Made by a program: the position numbers and the translations under genes | Notes under the pieces: generated by a model | What the model saw: only the letters and a program-made list of their open reading frames with translations | Database searches by the model: none | What the model was told of the DNA's origin: nothing | Shown: in pieces, positions 17,056 through 27,365 of the stretch | Position numbering within the stretch: position 1 is the first letter of the stretch | Layout of the letters: each line of letters begins with the position of its first letter | Assembly (NCBI GenBank): GCA_014384565.1 | Contig: JACNFO010000042.1 | Coordinates: 1 to 41,174 of the forward strand | Reading direction: 5' to 3' | Length of the DNA: 41,174 nt | DNA from: Candidatus Pseudothioglobus aerophilus | GTDB lineage: Bacteria; Pseudomonadota; Gammaproteobacteria; PS1; Pseudothioglobaceae

Positions 17056-17541
17056 TTAAAAAATATCGTCATAGATGTGCTGCTCAATATTCCATTCTTT
17101 TTGACTTTCAATAGTCAGCGTTAGACATCTCGCAGCCCCATAATTTCGGATCTTTCCAGCAGAGCCTGGGTTTATAACCCAAGGAGTTTGCTGATTATCA
17201 ATAACTTGTTTATGAGTATGCCCATATATGATGACCCTTGAATCTGGGTAAGCGGCCCTCAAAGAATCATGACTTGGCTGAACATGTCCATGTAAATGGC
17301 CATGCTCTATTGCTATGCTGCCTCCAGGAAACTCTACTAACTCAACCTCACCAAAAGAAGATATATGCTGATCATTGTTACCCTTTACGGCAATCATTTT
17401 TTGCCTTGGGTTTAATGCAGACAAAGAACTTTCCTCTATGATATCCCCTGCATGAATGACAAAGTCACAATCATTCATAAGGTCTATTACTCCTGGATGA
17501 ATTGCTCCATGAGTATCTGACAGGATGCCAATTTTTATCAC
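17056..17541 (-). CDS. YfcE/MJ0936-family metallophosphodiesterase
   Basis: A 161-residue calcineurin-like phosphoesterase. Metal ligands are visible as D9 and H11 (SDTHG), D33 (HAGD), N56 (KGNND), H80 (EHGHLHG) and H108/H110 (YGHTH). The length matches the small YfcE group, which cleaves phosphodiesters with manganese; the natural substrate is unknown. It starts with GTG, overlapping the argG stop as TAGTG, so it is probably translated by coupling to argG. Confidence 0.9.
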   Translation of the reverse strand: MIKIGILSDTHGAIHPGVIDLMNDCDFVIHAGDIIEESSLSALNPRQKMIAVKGNNDQHISSFGEVELVEFPGGSIAIEHGHLHGHVQPSHDSLRAAYPDSRVIIYGHTHKQVIDNQQTPWVINPGSAGKIRNYGAARCLTLTIESQKEWNIEQHIYDDIF

Positions 17542-18737
17542 TATTGGAGTGACTTTAGTCTCAATCGAAGCGCATTAAGTTTGATGAAGCCCTCAGCATC
17601 TTTCTGATCGTATGCTCCACCATCATCTTCAAAGGTTGCAATTTTTTCACTAAATAAGCTATTATCTGATTTACGCCCAACTACTGAGGTATTACCTTTG
17701 TATAGTTTCAGCCTAACTACTCCACTAACATTTTCTTGCGAGGCATCAATTGCTGCTTGCAGCATTTCACGCTCTGGTGCAAACCAAAAACCATTATAAA
17801 TAAGCTTGGCGTACTTTGGCATTAACTCATCTTTAAGATGTGCAGCTTCTCTATCTAAAGTAAGTGATTCGATAGCACGATGAGCTCTTAACATAATCGT
17901 ACCAGCAGGTGTTTCATAACATCCACGAGATTTCATTCCAACAAAACGATTCTCTACAATATCAAGCCTACCAATCCCATGCGCACCACCTAGTTTGTTG
18001 AGTGCTTCCATAACTTGAGCTGGCGACATTGACTCACCATTAATAGCAATGATGTCACCTTTTTCATAAGTTAACTCAATATATTCAGCGCGATCTGGAG
18101 CCTCTTCAGGGGAGACTGTCCAGCGCCACATTTCATCTTCTGCTTCCTGCCATGGATCCTCAAGTAAGTCACCCTCATAAGAAATATGAAGTAGATTAGC
18201 GTCCATTGAGTATGGTGATTTCTTTGATTGTTTTTTATAGTCTACTTCAATATTATGCTCTTCAGCATATTGCATTAAGCTCTCACGAGAAGATAGATTC
18301 CATTCACGCCAAGGTGCAATAATTTTAATTTCTGCATTCATAGCATAGGCACTTAGCTCAAACCTTACTTGATCATTGCCTTTTCCTGTTGCTCCATGAG
18401 AGATTGCATCTGCACCAACCTCTTTGGCAATTTCAACCAACCGCTTAGAGATTAAAGGTCGTGCAATAGACGTACCTAAAAGATATTCCCCTTCATAAAT
18501 AGCATTTGCTCGAAACATTGGAAAAACAAAATCACGCGCAAACTCTTCACGTAAATCTTCGATATAAATTTCTTTTATCCCCATGGCTTTAGCTTTAAGA
18601 CGAGCTGGTTCAACTTCTTCACCCTGACCAATATCTGCTGTAAAGGTTACTACTTCACAATCATATGTTTCCTGTAACCATTTAGCAATAATGCTAGTAT
18701 CTAATCCACCCGAGTATGCTAATACGACTTTATTCAT
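17541..18737 (-). CDS. argG: Argininosuccinate synthase
   Basis: A 398-residue cytoplasmic enzyme that joins citrulline and aspartate using ATP in arginine synthesis. The N-terminal pyrophosphatase-type loop AYSGGLDTS is at residues 7-15. [13 protein letters not shown] (citrulline/aspartate site) and the following [14 protein letters not shown] block are intact. Length is as expected for the short bacterial type. Its ATG overlaps the stop of the DUF2914 gene (TAATG) and its stop overlaps the yfcE-type GTG, giving a tightly coupled run. Confidence 0.97.
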   Translation of the reverse strand: MNKVVLAYSGGLDTSIIAKWLQETYDCEVVTFTADIGQGEEVEPARLKAKAMGIKEIYIEDLREEFARDFVFPMFRANAIYEGEYLLGTSIARPLISKRLVEIAKEVGADAISHGATGKGNDQVRFELSAYAMNAEIKIIAPWREWNLSSRESLMQYAEEHNIEVDYKKQSKKSPYSMDANLLHISYEGDLLEDPWQEAEDEMWRWTVSPEEAPDRAEYIELTYEKGDIIAINGESMSPAQVMEALNKLGGAHGIGRLDIVENRFVGMKSRGCYETPAGTIMLRAHRAIESLTLDREAAHLKDELMPKYAKLIYNGFWFAPEREMLQAAIDASQENVSGVVRLKLYKGNTSVVGRKSDNSLFSEKIATFEDDGGAYDQKDAEGFIKLNALRLRLKSLQ

Positions 18738-19129
18738 TATTTTTCTATGTAGTTAAATTCTTTTTTATAAAGCACTTCATTTTCAGAAGTAACGACTTCA
18801 ACTATCCATTTTCCTGTCCAGGTATGCCAAAGATTTTTTGATGACCAAACCCTCCAACGAGGACCTTTAATATCAAAAATAACATCGGCCATCACTTTAT
18901 TATTATATATCCAGCGATGCTTAACAGTTGTACCTTGAAGATTACGAATGTTTGTAAAAAAATAGATTTTACCCAAAGAATTGTCAAGCTCTCCAACAAT
19001 ATTAAAGGGCTCTCTGTCTACAATCTCTGTCGCAAATTCTGCATTAGAAATATTTTGATGTGGCCATTCATTTGCAAATACATTAGAAAATACAAACACA
19101 CTAAGCATTAATATGGTTAATTTTTTCAT
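18737..19129 (-). CDS. Secreted DUF2914-family protein
   Basis: A 130-residue protein with a clear signal peptide (hydrophobic residues 4-18, likely cut after A19). The mature part matches the DUF2914 pattern: [14 protein letters not shown], then [24 protein letters not shown] and [12 protein letters not shown]. The function of DUF2914 is unknown; it is predicted to be periplasmic and beta-rich. It follows the ycgN-like gene with no gap and overlaps argG by one base. The link to argG is probably only transcriptional. Confidence 0.85.
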   Translation of the reverse strand: MKKLTILMLSVFVFSNVFANEWPHQNISNAEFATEIVDREPFNIVGELDNSLGKIYFFTNIRNLQGTTVKHRWIYNNKVMADVIFDIKGPRWRVWSSKNLWHTWTGKWIVEVVTSENEVLYKKEFNYIEK

Positions 19130-19579
19130 TTAATCCACCCAATTTATAATATGTTCAAATAAAAGATCTTTTGAAACTTCATTATCTCTATACGTTCTTC
19201 CTCTTACAGAAATACCTGCCAAATGAACACTATTCTTATCCCCACTTATTAGCGGGTGCCAAACAGGCAACTCTTTCCCTTCGTATAGTAGTCGATATGC
19301 GCATGTACTTGGAAGCCAATTAAACTTTTTTCCCCAATCTGGCTTAATACTTAAGCAGTCTGGAACATATTTCTGACGGTTGTCATAGTGTGGACAAGAG
19401 CACTCCTCTTCATCTAAATAATGACAGGCGACATCTGTAAAGTAGACCTTTCCAGAATCCTCATCTTCCAGCTTATGCAAGCAGCATCTTCCACAACCAT
19501 CACAAAGTGACTCCCACTCCTTAGAACTCATCTGAGATAAAGTTTTATTTTTCCAGAAAGGTTTATCTAATTTTTCCAA
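19130..19579 (-). CDS. ycgN: YcgN/UPF0260-family cysteine-cluster protein
   Basis: A 149-residue cytoplasmic protein with the UPF0260 pattern: WESLCDGCGRCCLHKLEDED gives C26, C29, C32, C33, then C52, C60, C62 and C75. This may bind zinc or an iron-sulfur cluster, and the function is unknown. The start is TTG at 19579 with no obvious ribosome site. I prefer it to the ATG at codon 17 because family members have the FW...KTL segment found just before that ATG. Confidence 0.87.
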   Translation of the reverse strand: MEKLDKPFWKNKTLSQMSSKEWESLCDGCGRCCLHKLEDEDSGKVYFTDVACHYLDEEECSCPHYDNRQKYVPDCLSIKPDWGKKFNWLPSTCAYRLLYEGKELPVWHPLISGDKNSVHLAGISVRGRTYRDNEVSKDLLFEHIINWVD

Positions 19580-19617
19580 AGTTTTTTATAAAAAACCGTT
19601 GCTAGTCGATACAATAA

Positions 19618-20505
19618 TTATAAACTTATTGAAGAAAATAATCTTTCAATTCCAATAGCTACCCCAGAACAATTCGGAAGGCCGGCTTTTATATCCCTCA
19701 AAAACTCCTCATCAACTAGTAACTTTTTCTTTTCAATCATTTTTCTTTTATATAACTCGTTATTAAATCGATCTCGATATTCATCAGCAGATTGTATTTC
19801 TTCATAACCATTAGCAATTTCAATACCATTTATATACAACTCAAAGCGATGGGCGATAGGGCCATCAATTTTTGCAAGTGCTGACTGCTCTTTAGGGTAA
19901 TCATAAATAAAGCAAATAGGAATTTGACTTATCTTTGGCTCAATGAGATGCACAAAAAGAAGGGTTTGAAGATCCTCAACCCAGTCATAATCTGAGTTTA
20001 AACCTAATGAATTTGCAATGTTCTTTAGATCCTTCAGATCAGCATTTAATATATCAATATTGCCATACTCAAAAAAAGCTTGTGCGTATGATATTTTAAT
20101 TACAGCGTCGGTCTTCCCAAGCATTTTTAGTAAATCTATAATTTCGTCAACCAAAGAATGCATATCGAAATCAATACGGTAGAACTCCAGCATTGTAAAT
20201 TCGTTAGAGTTATTAATCCCGTATTCATTATCTCTATATACTTGGCAAATTTGAAATATATCTCCGCTTCCTTTGGATAAAAGTCGCTTCATTTCTAACT
20301 CAGGCGATGTATGTAAATATCGATCAGTTGGCCTAGAGATATCCCGATTAACTTTCACTGCAATGCTATCAATATAGACATCGGTTGTAGGAGAGCACAA
20401 AAGGGAAGGAGTTTTTACTTCAGTGACCTTACGAGAATAAAAAAATTCTCTAATTTTTATGATTAAATCTTGATAATGAACTAGATTTTTTTTTACTTTG
20501 GACAT
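19618..20505 (-). CDS. epmA: EF-P-(R)-beta-lysine ligase
   Basis: A 295-residue paralogue of the lysyl-tRNA synthetase catalytic core (PoxA/GenX/YjeA) without an anticodon-binding domain. It attaches beta-lysine to EF-P. Class II motif 2 (CQVYRDNEYG, then NEFTMLEFYR) and motif 3 (GVAIGIERL near the C-terminus) are intact. The gene is 11 bases downstream of efp in the same orientation, so enzyme and substrate are co-transcribed. The aminomutase EpmB that supplies beta-lysine is not in the window. Confidence 0.94.
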   Translation of the reverse strand: MSKVKKNLVHYQDLIIKIREFFYSRKVTEVKTPSLLCSPTTDVYIDSIAVKVNRDISRPTDRYLHTSPELEMKRLLSKGSGDIFQICQVYRDNEYGINNSNEFTMLEFYRIDFDMHSLVDEIIDLLKMLGKTDAVIKISYAQAFFEYGNIDILNADLKDLKNIANSLGLNSDYDWVEDLQTLLFVHLIEPKISQIPICFIYDYPKEQSALAKIDGPIAHRFELYINGIEIANGYEEIQSADEYRDRFNNELYKRKMIEKKKLLVDEEFLRDIKAGLPNCSGVAIGIERLFSSISL

Positions 20506-20516
20506 GTCAGCCTATA

Positions 20517-21077
20517 TTAGGCGCGACCTGAATACTCATTTGTTCTAGTATCAACTTTGACCTTATCTCCAATACCAACAAACAAAGGAACCTGAACGAC
20601 CACACCTGTATTTAAGGTTGCTGGCTTGCCACCAGTTCCAGCTGTATCTCCTTTAAGACCAGGGTCTGTATCAATCACTTCTAATATAACTTGAATTGGA
20701 GGAACGACTGTAATTGGATTATTATTCCATAAGGTCACAATGCAAATATCTTGCTCCACTAAATAGTCTATGGCACTGCCCATTGACTCTTCACTCAAAT
20801 CAAACTGCTCAAATGATTCAGGCTCCATAAAATGCCATTTTTCACCATCGCTATAAAGATACTGCATTTCTAACTCCATAACATCAGCGCCCTCAAGTGA
20901 TTCACCTGATTTATATGTCTTCTCAAGAGTTTTACCTGTAATAAGATCTTTAAATTTAACTCTGTTAAAGGCTTGCCCTTTGCCCGGTTTTACAATTTCA
21001 TTATTGACAATTGAACATGGATTTCCATCGAGAATCAATTTCAAACCATTTTTAAACTGGCTAGTGCTGTAATTCAT
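20517..21077 (-). CDS. efp: Elongation factor P
   Basis: A 186-residue three-domain translation factor that relieves ribosome stalling at polyproline. The modification loop KPGKGQAF places the target lysine at K33, consistent with beta-lysylation by the adjacent epmA product. The C-terminal [12 protein letters not shown] ending is typical of EF-P (VDTRTGEYVSR in many). It starts 168 bases from sucC, which is divergent, across AT-rich DNA. Confidence 0.97.
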   Translation of the reverse strand: MNYSTSQFKNGLKLILDGNPCSIVNNEIVKPGKGQAFNRVKFKDLITGKTLEKTYKSGESLEGADVMELEMQYLYSDGEKWHFMEPESFEQFDLSEESMGSAIDYLVEQDICIVTLWNNNPITVVPPIQVILEVIDTDPGLKGDTAGTGGKPATLNTGVVVQVPLFVGIGDKVKVDTRTNEYSGRA

Positions 21078-21245
21078 ATTATTATGATCCTAAAATTTTA
21101 AGAGAAAAAATACATAGATTTAAAATGAATATTTTAATAAGTTACAAAAGAAATATATTCATAATTTAAAAATTTGAAATAAAGACTACAAACGAAGAAT
21201 GTTAAAATACCCTTCCACATATTTTAACCCTAATATTTTAATTAT

Positions 21246-22406
21246 ATGCATATACATGAACACCAGGCAAAAGGCTTATTTAAGAAACATAATATTAAAG
21301 TTCCTGAATTTATTGTTGTTTCAAATAGTAACGAAACTGAATCTGCTTGTGAGAAACTTGGTGGCTCTATTTGGGTTGTTAAAGCTCAAGTTCATGCTGG
21401 AGGCAGGGGAAAAGGTGGAGGCGTTATTGTATGCAGCAATGTGCAGGATGCAGTTGATGCTAGTAAAAAATTAATAGGCACTAATTTAATCACACCTCAA
21501 ACTGATGCAAATGGTCAACCTATCAATGAAGTCATTATTGAAGCTGGTCAAGATATTTCTAAAGAATTGTACTTGGGACTTCTTGTTGATCGTGCTTCTG
21601 AAAAAATCACAATTCTTGCTTCAACAGAAGGCGGTATGGATATCGAAAAAGTTGCCTCAGAGACGCCTGATAAAATCATTAAACAAAAAATTGATCCTCT
21701 AGGTAAATTATCAATCGATGAATGCACCGATGTTGCTAAAAAACTTGGGCTAGATTTATCTCTTCATGATGAGTTTGCGTCGGCGCTTATTGGGCTTTAT
21801 GCTATTTTTACAGAGCATGATGCCAACCTTATTGAAATAAACCCACTTATTATTACTGGTCAAAATGAGATCATGGCTCTTGATGGTAAAATTGATTTTG
21901 ATGATAATGCACTCTATAGAAATGAATCAATTGCCAGTCTAAGAGATATTGCACAAGAAGATGAAAAAGAAAGAAGTGCTAGCAAACATCAATTAAATTA
22001 CATCTCTCTAGATGGCTCTGTTGGCTGCATGGTGAATGGTGCTGGATTAGCAATGGCGACGATGGATTTGATAGAATATCATGGTGGATCACCAGCTAAC
22101 TTTTTAGATGTAGGCGGAGGCACAACTGCTGATAGAGTAGCAATAGCTTTTGAAATAATTCAAAGTGAAGAAAATGTTAAATCTATTTTAGTAAATATTT
22201 TTGGTGGTATAGTGCGCTGTGATCTTATTGCAAATGGTATTTTACAAGCAATAGAGAAAGTAGGATTAACGCTTCCAATTATTGTAAGACTCGAAGGAAC
22301 AAATGCACAAGAAGGCCTTCAAATTCTTAATAAAAGTAACTTTAATATTATTACTGAGGCTGACTTAACTAAGGCTGCTAAACAAGCTGTGGAGATGGCC
22401 AAATGA
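21246..22406 (+). CDS. sucC: Succinyl-CoA synthetase (ADP-forming) subunit beta
   Basis: A 386-residue subunit of succinyl-CoA synthetase, the TCA-cycle step that conserves energy as ATP. The ATP-grasp domain starts at the N-terminus ([15 protein letters not shown], then [14 protein letters not shown]), and the C-terminal ligase domain contains [16 protein letters not shown]. Length matches SucC (388 in E. coli). The stop overlaps the sucD start by four bases (ATGA), the normal operon arrangement. Confidence 0.97.
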   Translation: MHIHEHQAKGLFKKHNIKVPEFIVVSNSNETESACEKLGGSIWVVKAQVHAGGRGKGGGVIVCSNVQDAVDASKKLIGTNLITPQTDANGQPINEVIIEAGQDISKELYLGLLVDRASEKITILASTEGGMDIEKVASETPDKIIKQKIDPLGKLSIDECTDVAKKLGLDLSLHDEFASALIGLYAIFTEHDANLIEINPLIITGQNEIMALDGKIDFDDNALYRNESIASLRDIAQEDEKERSASKHQLNYISLDGSVGCMVNGAGLAMATMDLIEYHGGSPANFLDVGGGTTADRVAIAFEIIQSEENVKSILVNIFGGIVRCDLIANGILQAIEKVGLTLPIIVRLEGTNAQEGLQILNKSNFNIITEADLTKAAKQAVEMAK

Positions 22407-23269
22407 GTGTACTAATAAACAAAGATACCAAAGTAATCTGTCAAGGTTTTACTGGCAAACAAGGTACGTTTCATTCTGAACAATCCATTGCTTATGGAAC
22501 AAAATTTGTCGGTGGCGTAACACCCGGAAAAGGTGGACAAACCCACTTAGAAAAACCAGTTTTTAATTCTGTTGCACAGGCTATGGCTGAAACAGGAGCT
22601 AATGCCACAATGATTTATGTGCCGCCGAGGTTTGCATTTGCCTCTATAGTCGAGGCGATTGAAGCTGAGATGCCCATAATTGCATGCATAACTGAGGGCA
22701 TTCCTGTGCAAGATATGATTAAAATTAAAGCCATTATCACAGGCAGTAAATCAACATTAATCGGACCAAACTGCCCAGGGTTAATAACTCCAGATGAATG
22801 CAAACTTGGCATTATGCCGGGTAATATTCATAAGAGTGGTTCAGTTGGAATTGTCTCTCGTTCAGGAACGTTAACCTATGAAGCGGTTCACCAAACTACT
22901 CTAGCAGGACTTGGTCAAAGTACTTGTATTGGTATTGGCGGTGACCCTGTTCAAGGAATGAATTTTATTGACTGCCTTAAATTGTTTGAAAAAGATGATG
23001 ACACGCATTCAATTGTCATGGTCGGTGAGATTGGTGGAAATGCTGAAGAAGAGGCTGCGGAGTATATTAAGTCAAATATTTCTAAACCTGTTATATCATA
23101 TATTGCTGGACTTACCGCTCCTAAAGGAAAAAGAATGGGTCATGCAGGCGCAGTAATAAGTGGTGGGTCTGGGGATGCTAAAAGTAAAATTCAAGCACTA
23201 GAAAATGCCGGAGTAAGTGTTGCGCCGACTCCAGCATTAATGGGACAAACTTTGCTTGAAGCTCTCTAA
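22403..23269 (+). CDS. sucD: Succinyl-CoA synthetase subunit alpha
   Basis: A 288-residue subunit holding the phosphorylated histidine and the CoA site. The active-site histidine is H247 in [11 protein letters not shown], and the N-terminal CoA-binding fold has [19 protein letters not shown] (121-126) is also conserved. It overlaps sucC by four bases. No other TCA genes are adjacent, in contrast to the E. coli sucABCD order. Confidence 0.97.
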   Translation: MSVLINKDTKVICQGFTGKQGTFHSEQSIAYGTKFVGGVTPGKGGQTHLEKPVFNSVAQAMAETGANATMIYVPPRFAFASIVEAIEAEMPIIACITEGIPVQDMIKIKAIITGSKSTLIGPNCPGLITPDECKLGIMPGNIHKSGSVGIVSRSGTLTYEAVHQTTLAGLGQSTCIGIGGDPVQGMNFIDCLKLFEKDDDTHSIVMVGEIGGNAEEEAAEYIKSNISKPVISYIAGLTAPKGKRMGHAGAVISGGSGDAKSKIQALENAGVSVAPTPALMGQTLLEAL

Positions 23270-23305
23270 ACATATAATGTATTTTTTTCAGTCGATTAAA
23301 TAAAA

Positions 23306-24445
23306 GTGATTAGAAATAGTAGGTTTGCAGTTTCAGTAATTTTTGCTATTAACGGTGTTGTATTTGGAACATGGGCATCTCGAATTCCAGAAATTTCAGA
23401 TTTTCATAACTTATCTCCTGCTGCTTTAGGTTTATTAATATTTCTCCTAGGTTTATCAGCTATTGTCGCATTTTCAGTCTTTGGGAGAGCTGCAGATCGT
23501 TATGGGGCCTCAACTGTAACAAAAAGAACCACTTGCCTATTAATACCTCTTACACTTATCTTTATAGCTTTTGCAAACTCAATATGGATGCTTGTAGCAG
23601 CGATCATTTTCTTTGGAGCAATCCATGGAGGTGATGATGTAGCCATGAACGCCTGGGCTGCGGAGGTTGAGCGTAAAAATAATCATCCATTAATGTCGTC
23701 TTTTCATGCAATGTGGAGCTTGGGAGCTGGCCTTGGTGCAGGTTCAGGAGTATTGACTGCTTACTATAAAATTGGAATGCCAGTGCATTTTACAATTACT
23801 TCAATTATAATTTTCTTGGTTATGCTTACTGTTGTAACTATCCCTTTCAACTCTAAAAAGAAAGAAAAAGACAGTAAAGATCCATTTATCTCAATTCCAA
23901 AAGGAGCTTTGCTTCCTGTCGCTCTCATTACTTTTTTTGCCTCATTAGGAGAGGGTATGGTCGCAGATTGGAGTGCTATTTTTCTTAGAAGTGTTGCAGA
24001 TCTTTCGAATGGCAGTGCGGCTATAGGATTTACTGTTTTTTCTGTTTGTATGTTTGTAATGAGACTTATGGGTGACAAAATTGCATTAAAGTTTGGCGCT
24101 TCTAAAACAGCGCGTTATTCCGGATTAGTTGCTTTAGTAGGCTCTTTAATTGTACTAATATTTGAGTCACTCGTACCATTAGTGATTGGTTTTGGCCTAA
24201 TAGGGCTGGGCATTGCTGTTATTATTCCTCTAGCGTTTTCTCGTGCTGGTAAAGATAAAAAAATATCTCAGGGAACTGCAATTGCGAGCATTGCGACGCT
24301 TGGATATGGAGGCATGCTACTTGGCCCATTATTTGTAGGCCTTATTGCTGAGGTAACCTCAATTAAAACCGGCTTTTTACTTTTACCAATCTTAGCTTTC
24401 TTAATTTTTTTGCTTTCAAAACATCTCTCTATTAAATCACTCTGA
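23306..24445 (+). CDS. MFS transporter (YbjJ-like)
   Basis: A 379-residue major-facilitator protein with about 12 hydrophobic helices. The N-terminus (INGVVFGTWASRIPEI) and GRAADRYGAS between helices 2 and 3 resemble the YbjJ group of predicted sugar- or drug-type carriers. The substrate is unknown. The start is GTG at 23306, 36 bases after sucD. The final nine bases overlap the end of queA on the other strand. Confidence 0.85.
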   Translation: MIRNSRFAVSVIFAINGVVFGTWASRIPEISDFHNLSPAALGLLIFLLGLSAIVAFSVFGRAADRYGASTVTKRTTCLLIPLTLIFIAFANSIWMLVAAIIFFGAIHGGDDVAMNAWAAEVERKNNHPLMSSFHAMWSLGAGLGAGSGVLTAYYKIGMPVHFTITSIIIFLVMLTVVTIPFNSKKKEKDSKDPFISIPKGALLPVALITFFASLGEGMVADWSAIFLRSVADLSNGSAAIGFTVFSVCMFVMRLMGDKIALKFGASKTARYSGLVALVGSLIVLIFESLVPLVIGFGLIGLGIAVIIPLAFSRAGKDKKISQGTAIASIATLGYGGMLLGPLFVGLIAEVTSIKTGFLLLPILAFLIFLLSKHLSIKSL

Positions 24446-25456
24446 TTTTTTCTCCAAAAGCATTGCATCGCCATAGCTAAAAAAACGATATTTTTCTTTA
24501 ATTGCATGGTTATAAGTCACAAACATTTCCTCAAAGCCTATAAAAGCACTCACCAACATTAAGAGTGAAGATTTTGGTAAATGAAAATTTGTAATCATAG
24601 CATCTACTATTTGAAACTTAAATCCTGGGTAAATAAAAATATCTGTATCTCCCATATGATGCTTTAGCCTTCCATTAACTGAAGCCGACTCTAAGGCCCT
24701 TACAGCTGTGGTGCCAACTGCAATTATTCTCCCACCAAGCGCCTTTGCTTGCTCAATCTTATTGATTGTTTCAGTAGAAATTTCATAATACTCACTGTGC
24801 ATTTTATGACTCTCAATATCCTCAACCTTAACGGGCTGAAAAGTTCCCGCTCCAACATGTAAAGTTACAAATGTATGACTGATACCTTGATTTTCAAGGT
24901 TGGATAACAACATCTCATCAAAATGAAGTCCTGCAGTAGGGGCTGCAACTGCACCATTATTTTTAGCATATACTGTCTGATACCGACTCTGGTCTTCTTT
25001 AGAATCCTCTCTATTAATGTATGGTGGCAAAGGGATATGCCCAATTTCATTAAGCACATTTAGAATAGAATTTAACTCAAAGTCAACCTTATAAATACCA
25101 TCAGTTTTATCACATATCTTGAAGCGGCTTTTATTTTCAAGGATTACATAACTTCCAATTTTTGGAGATCTACTTGACTTAATCATTACTAACGCTTCAT
25201 GATCATTAATTAATCGCTCAACTAGAACTTCAACTTTACCTCCAGAATCTTTATTTCCAAATAATCGAGCCGCTATAACTTTTGTATCATTAAGAACTAG
25301 TAAGTCATTTGGTTTGAGAAAATTACCCAATTGAGAAAAAGTAGAGTCAACAACTATATCTCTTAGCACTAGTAGCCGTGAATCAGTCCTACTTGAACTA
25401 GGGTATTGAGCAATTAAAGACTTTGGTAAGTCAAAATCAAAGTCACTTAGCTTCAT
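24437..25456 (-). CDS. queA: S-adenosylmethionine:tRNA ribosyltransferase-isomerase
   Basis: A 339-residue enzyme that transfers the ribosyl part of SAM to 7-aminomethyl-7-deazaguanine in tRNA, forming epoxyqueuosine. The N-terminus [19 protein letters not shown]-like segment, [11 protein letters not shown] and [12 protein letters not shown]-like (here [15 protein letters not shown]) are family hallmarks. Its ATG overlaps the stop of the RnfB-like gene by 14 bases. The partner tgt is not in the window. Confidence 0.95.
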   Translation of the reverse strand: MKLSDFDFDLPKSLIAQYPSSSRTDSRLLVLRDIVVDSTFSQLGNFLKPNDLLVLNDTKVIAARLFGNKDSGGKVEVLVERLINDHEALVMIKSSRSPKIGSYVILENKSRFKICDKTDGIYKVDFELNSILNVLNEIGHIPLPPYINREDSKEDQSRYQTVYAKNNGAVAAPTAGLHFDEMLLSNLENQGISHTFVTLHVGAGTFQPVKVEDIESHKMHSEYYEISTETINKIEQAKALGGRIIAVGTTAVRALESASVNGRLKHHMGDTDIFIYPGFKFQIVDAMITNFHLPKSSLLMLVSAFIGFEEMFVTYNHAIKEKYRFFSYGDAMLLEKKSE

Positions 25457-26168
25457 TGTCTACCTTTGAGGCATTAACTAGACTGATTGCTGCATCAATT
25501 TTTTCTTTTTGAGATTTATCTTTCGCCATTTTTTCTTTTAAGGCGATCATTTTTGATTTTAATAGTTCATCCCTTTCTTGTTTGTTTCTCTCTATACGTA
25601 ATTGATGGAACTCAAATCTACTTCTCCAATTGTCTCTGATTGCCCTCTCTTGAACTTGTCTATTATTTAAACTTTCATTCTGCTTAGTAGAAGCGCGCTC
25701 TTCAATTGATTTAGACTCAACCATATCAATACAGTCAACTGGACAAACGGGTAAGCATAAATCGCAGCCTGTGCATTCTTCTGCAATCACCTGCGTCATT
25801 ATCTTTGATGAACCTACAAAAGCATCCACTGGACAGACTTTAATGCATAAAGTGCAGCCAATACAGACTTTTTCATCAACCACAGCTATTCGCCGCGGCT
25901 TGGTCTCACCATGGGCTTCGTTTAATGGCAACGCTTTATGGCCCAGAAGTTCTGCAAGGGCGTTAATTCCATCCTGACCTCCTGGTGGGCACTGATTTAT
26001 TTCAGCTTCTCCCGCTGCAATTGCTTCAGCATAAGGCTTGCATCCATCAAAGTCACACTGGGTACATTGCGTTTGGGGCAAGACTGCATCTATTTGCCCT
26101 ACTAAAGATTTGCCTTCAGCTTTTGCAGTATTTCCTAAGCCTAAAAGGACTAAAAAATTCTCATTCAT
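25443..26168 (-). CDS. RnfB-like soluble polyferredoxin
   Basis: A 241-residue iron-sulfur protein. An Fe-S domain (C35, C38, C43, C60; [19 protein letters not shown]) of the RnfB type is followed by two ferredoxin clusters, C102-C105-C108-C112 and C132-C135-C138-C142. The N-terminal helix of membrane RnfB is missing, with only a short non-membrane stretch before residue 25. A charged, probably coiled-coil tail covers about 155-241. No other rnf genes are adjacent, so it may act as a free electron carrier. Fpr lies 129 bases downstream on the same strand... and queA overlaps its end. Confidence 0.85.
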   Translation of the reverse strand: MNENFLVLLGLGNTAKAEGKSLVGQIDAVLPQTQCTQCDFDGCKPYAEAIAAGEAEINQCPPGGQDGINALAELLGHKALPLNEAHGETKPRRIAVVDEKVCIGCTLCIKVCPVDAFVGSSKIMTQVIAEECTGCDLCLPVCPVDCIDMVESKSIEERASTKQNESLNNRQVQERAIRDNWRSRFEFHQLRIERNKQERDELLKSKMIALKEKMAKDKSQKEKIDAAISLVNASKVDNEAK

Positions 26169-26297
26169 ATATTGAGTAATTTTAAACTAAATATAACTGG
26201 GTTTTTTGATTGACTATGAATGAAAAACAACAACTGACTATGTCATTCGCGAGATTTAATAGTTAGGAATGATAGCAACTGATAGGCTAATGTAAAT

Positions 26298-27068
26298 TTA
26301 AGATTCTACAAAGGCACGTTCAATTACAAAGTGACCTGGATTAACGTTACGCGCCTCAATAAAGCCCTTTGACTCTAATATGGCAACTAAATCTTTCAGC
26401 ATGCTTGGGCTACCACACATCATAAAGCGATCATCTTCTAATGTAGGATGGGGCTGATCCAAATCTAAAAACAACTTGCCGCACTCCATAAGTGTTGTCA
26501 GACGTCCATTGTTCTTGTATGGTTCACGAGTTACAGTTGGATAATAAACGAGTTTTTCACGAACCATTTCTCCCAAGTACTCATCATTTGGAAGGACATT
26601 TTCAATGAAGTCAGAATATGCTAGCTCTGAAACTTCTCGAACACCATGAGCCAAAATAATGCGTTCAAATTGATCATAAATTTCTGGGTCCTTGATGATG
26701 CTCATAAAGGGAGCAAGCCCAGTTCCAGTAGCCAATAAGTAGAGGAAGCGTCCAGGCAGCATGTTATCGGGAACCAGTGTTCCTGTTGAGCGCTTTCCGA
26801 CCAGAACCTCGTCACCAACCTGAAGGTTTTGTAGCTTTGAGGTTAGCGCTCCGTCCTGAACTTTGATGCTGAAGAATTCAAGCTCTTCCTCATGATTAGA
26901 GCTTGTAATACTGTAGGCTCTCATTAAAGGTCGCTCATCAGATGGAAGTCCAATCATAGTGAAATGACCATTTTTAAATCTATAGCCAGGATCTCTAGTA
27001 GTTCGAAAACTAAATAAGCTATCGTTCCAATGGTGGACGTGTGTGACTTTTTCGGTCATTACTGACAT
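26298..27068 (-). CDS. fpr: Ferredoxin-NADP(+) reductase
   Basis: A 256-residue flavoprotein of the bacterial Fpr subclass. The FAD-binding RAYSITS is at residues 50-56, the NADP-binding GTGLAPF starts at 115, and MMCGSPSML is the conserved nicotinamide-side block. The C-terminus ends VIERAFVES-like, the short tail of this group. It passes electrons between NADPH and ferredoxin or flavodoxin. It lies upstream of the RnfB-like gene and downstream of the sulfite reductase block, all on the minus strand. A minus-strand TATAAT is present at 27121-27116 without a good -35 box. Confidence 0.93.
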   Translation of the reverse strand: MSVMTEKVTHVHHWNDSLFSFRTTRDPGYRFKNGHFTMIGLPSDERPLMRAYSITSSNHEEELEFFSIKVQDGALTSKLQNLQVGDEVLVGKRSTGTLVPDNMLPGRFLYLLATGTGLAPFMSIIKDPEIYDQFERIILAHGVREVSELAYSDFIENVLPNDEYLGEMVREKLVYYPTVTREPYKNNGRLTTLMECGKLFLDLDQPHPTLEDDRFMMCGSPSMLKDLVAILESKGFIEARNVNPGHFVIERAFVES

Positions 27069-27160
27069 AAATTCTTTCCTTAATTTAGCAACATTTTCTA
27101 TTAAAAAACGGTGTTATTATACTCTTAAATTATTCTTTTAAATTACTGAGCAATAGTGCT

Positions 27161-27364
27161 TTAATTTCTTCCAAATTCAAATCTATTCCAAGCCCTTTCA
27201 TGAAAGTAGTAAAGAATCATTTTAGTCAAAACCTCTATAGACCCTATAGATGCAGCAATAGCAAAGCTTCCTGTGATTATGTATGAGATTAAAACTGTAT
27301 CACATGACGCTAGAACCCTCCAAGAGATTGATTTTCCTATAGATCTAGATTTTTTATCCTTCAT
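27161..27364 (-). CDS. DUF2061 membrane protein
   Basis: A 67-residue protein with two hydrophobic segments (about residues 14-30 and 33-52). The SISWRVLASCDTVLISYIITG stretch and the ending KMILYYFHERAWNRFEFGRN-like tail are the DUF2061 pattern. Function is unknown; family members often lie by sulfur-assimilation genes. Here it starts two bases after the DUF934 stop, so it is the third gene of the sulfite reductase operon. Confidence 0.85.
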   Translation of the reverse strand: MKDKKSRSIGKSISWRVLASCDTVLISYIITGSFAIAASIGSIEVLTKMILYYFHERAWNRFEFGRN

Positions 27365-27365
27365 A

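Noticed and set aside
23270-23288. Short stem ACAT/ATGT followed by seven T after sucD as a terminator
   Set aside because: A four-pair AT-rich stem is too weak to call, and an MFS gene follows on the same strand within 36 bases.
26211-26245. TGACTATG repeated twice (26211 and 26235) with a TGAC-TAT-GTCA dyad upstream of the RnfB-like gene
   Set aside because: Two eight-base copies in an AT-rich spacer are weak evidence. No regulator or promoter alignment supports an operator.
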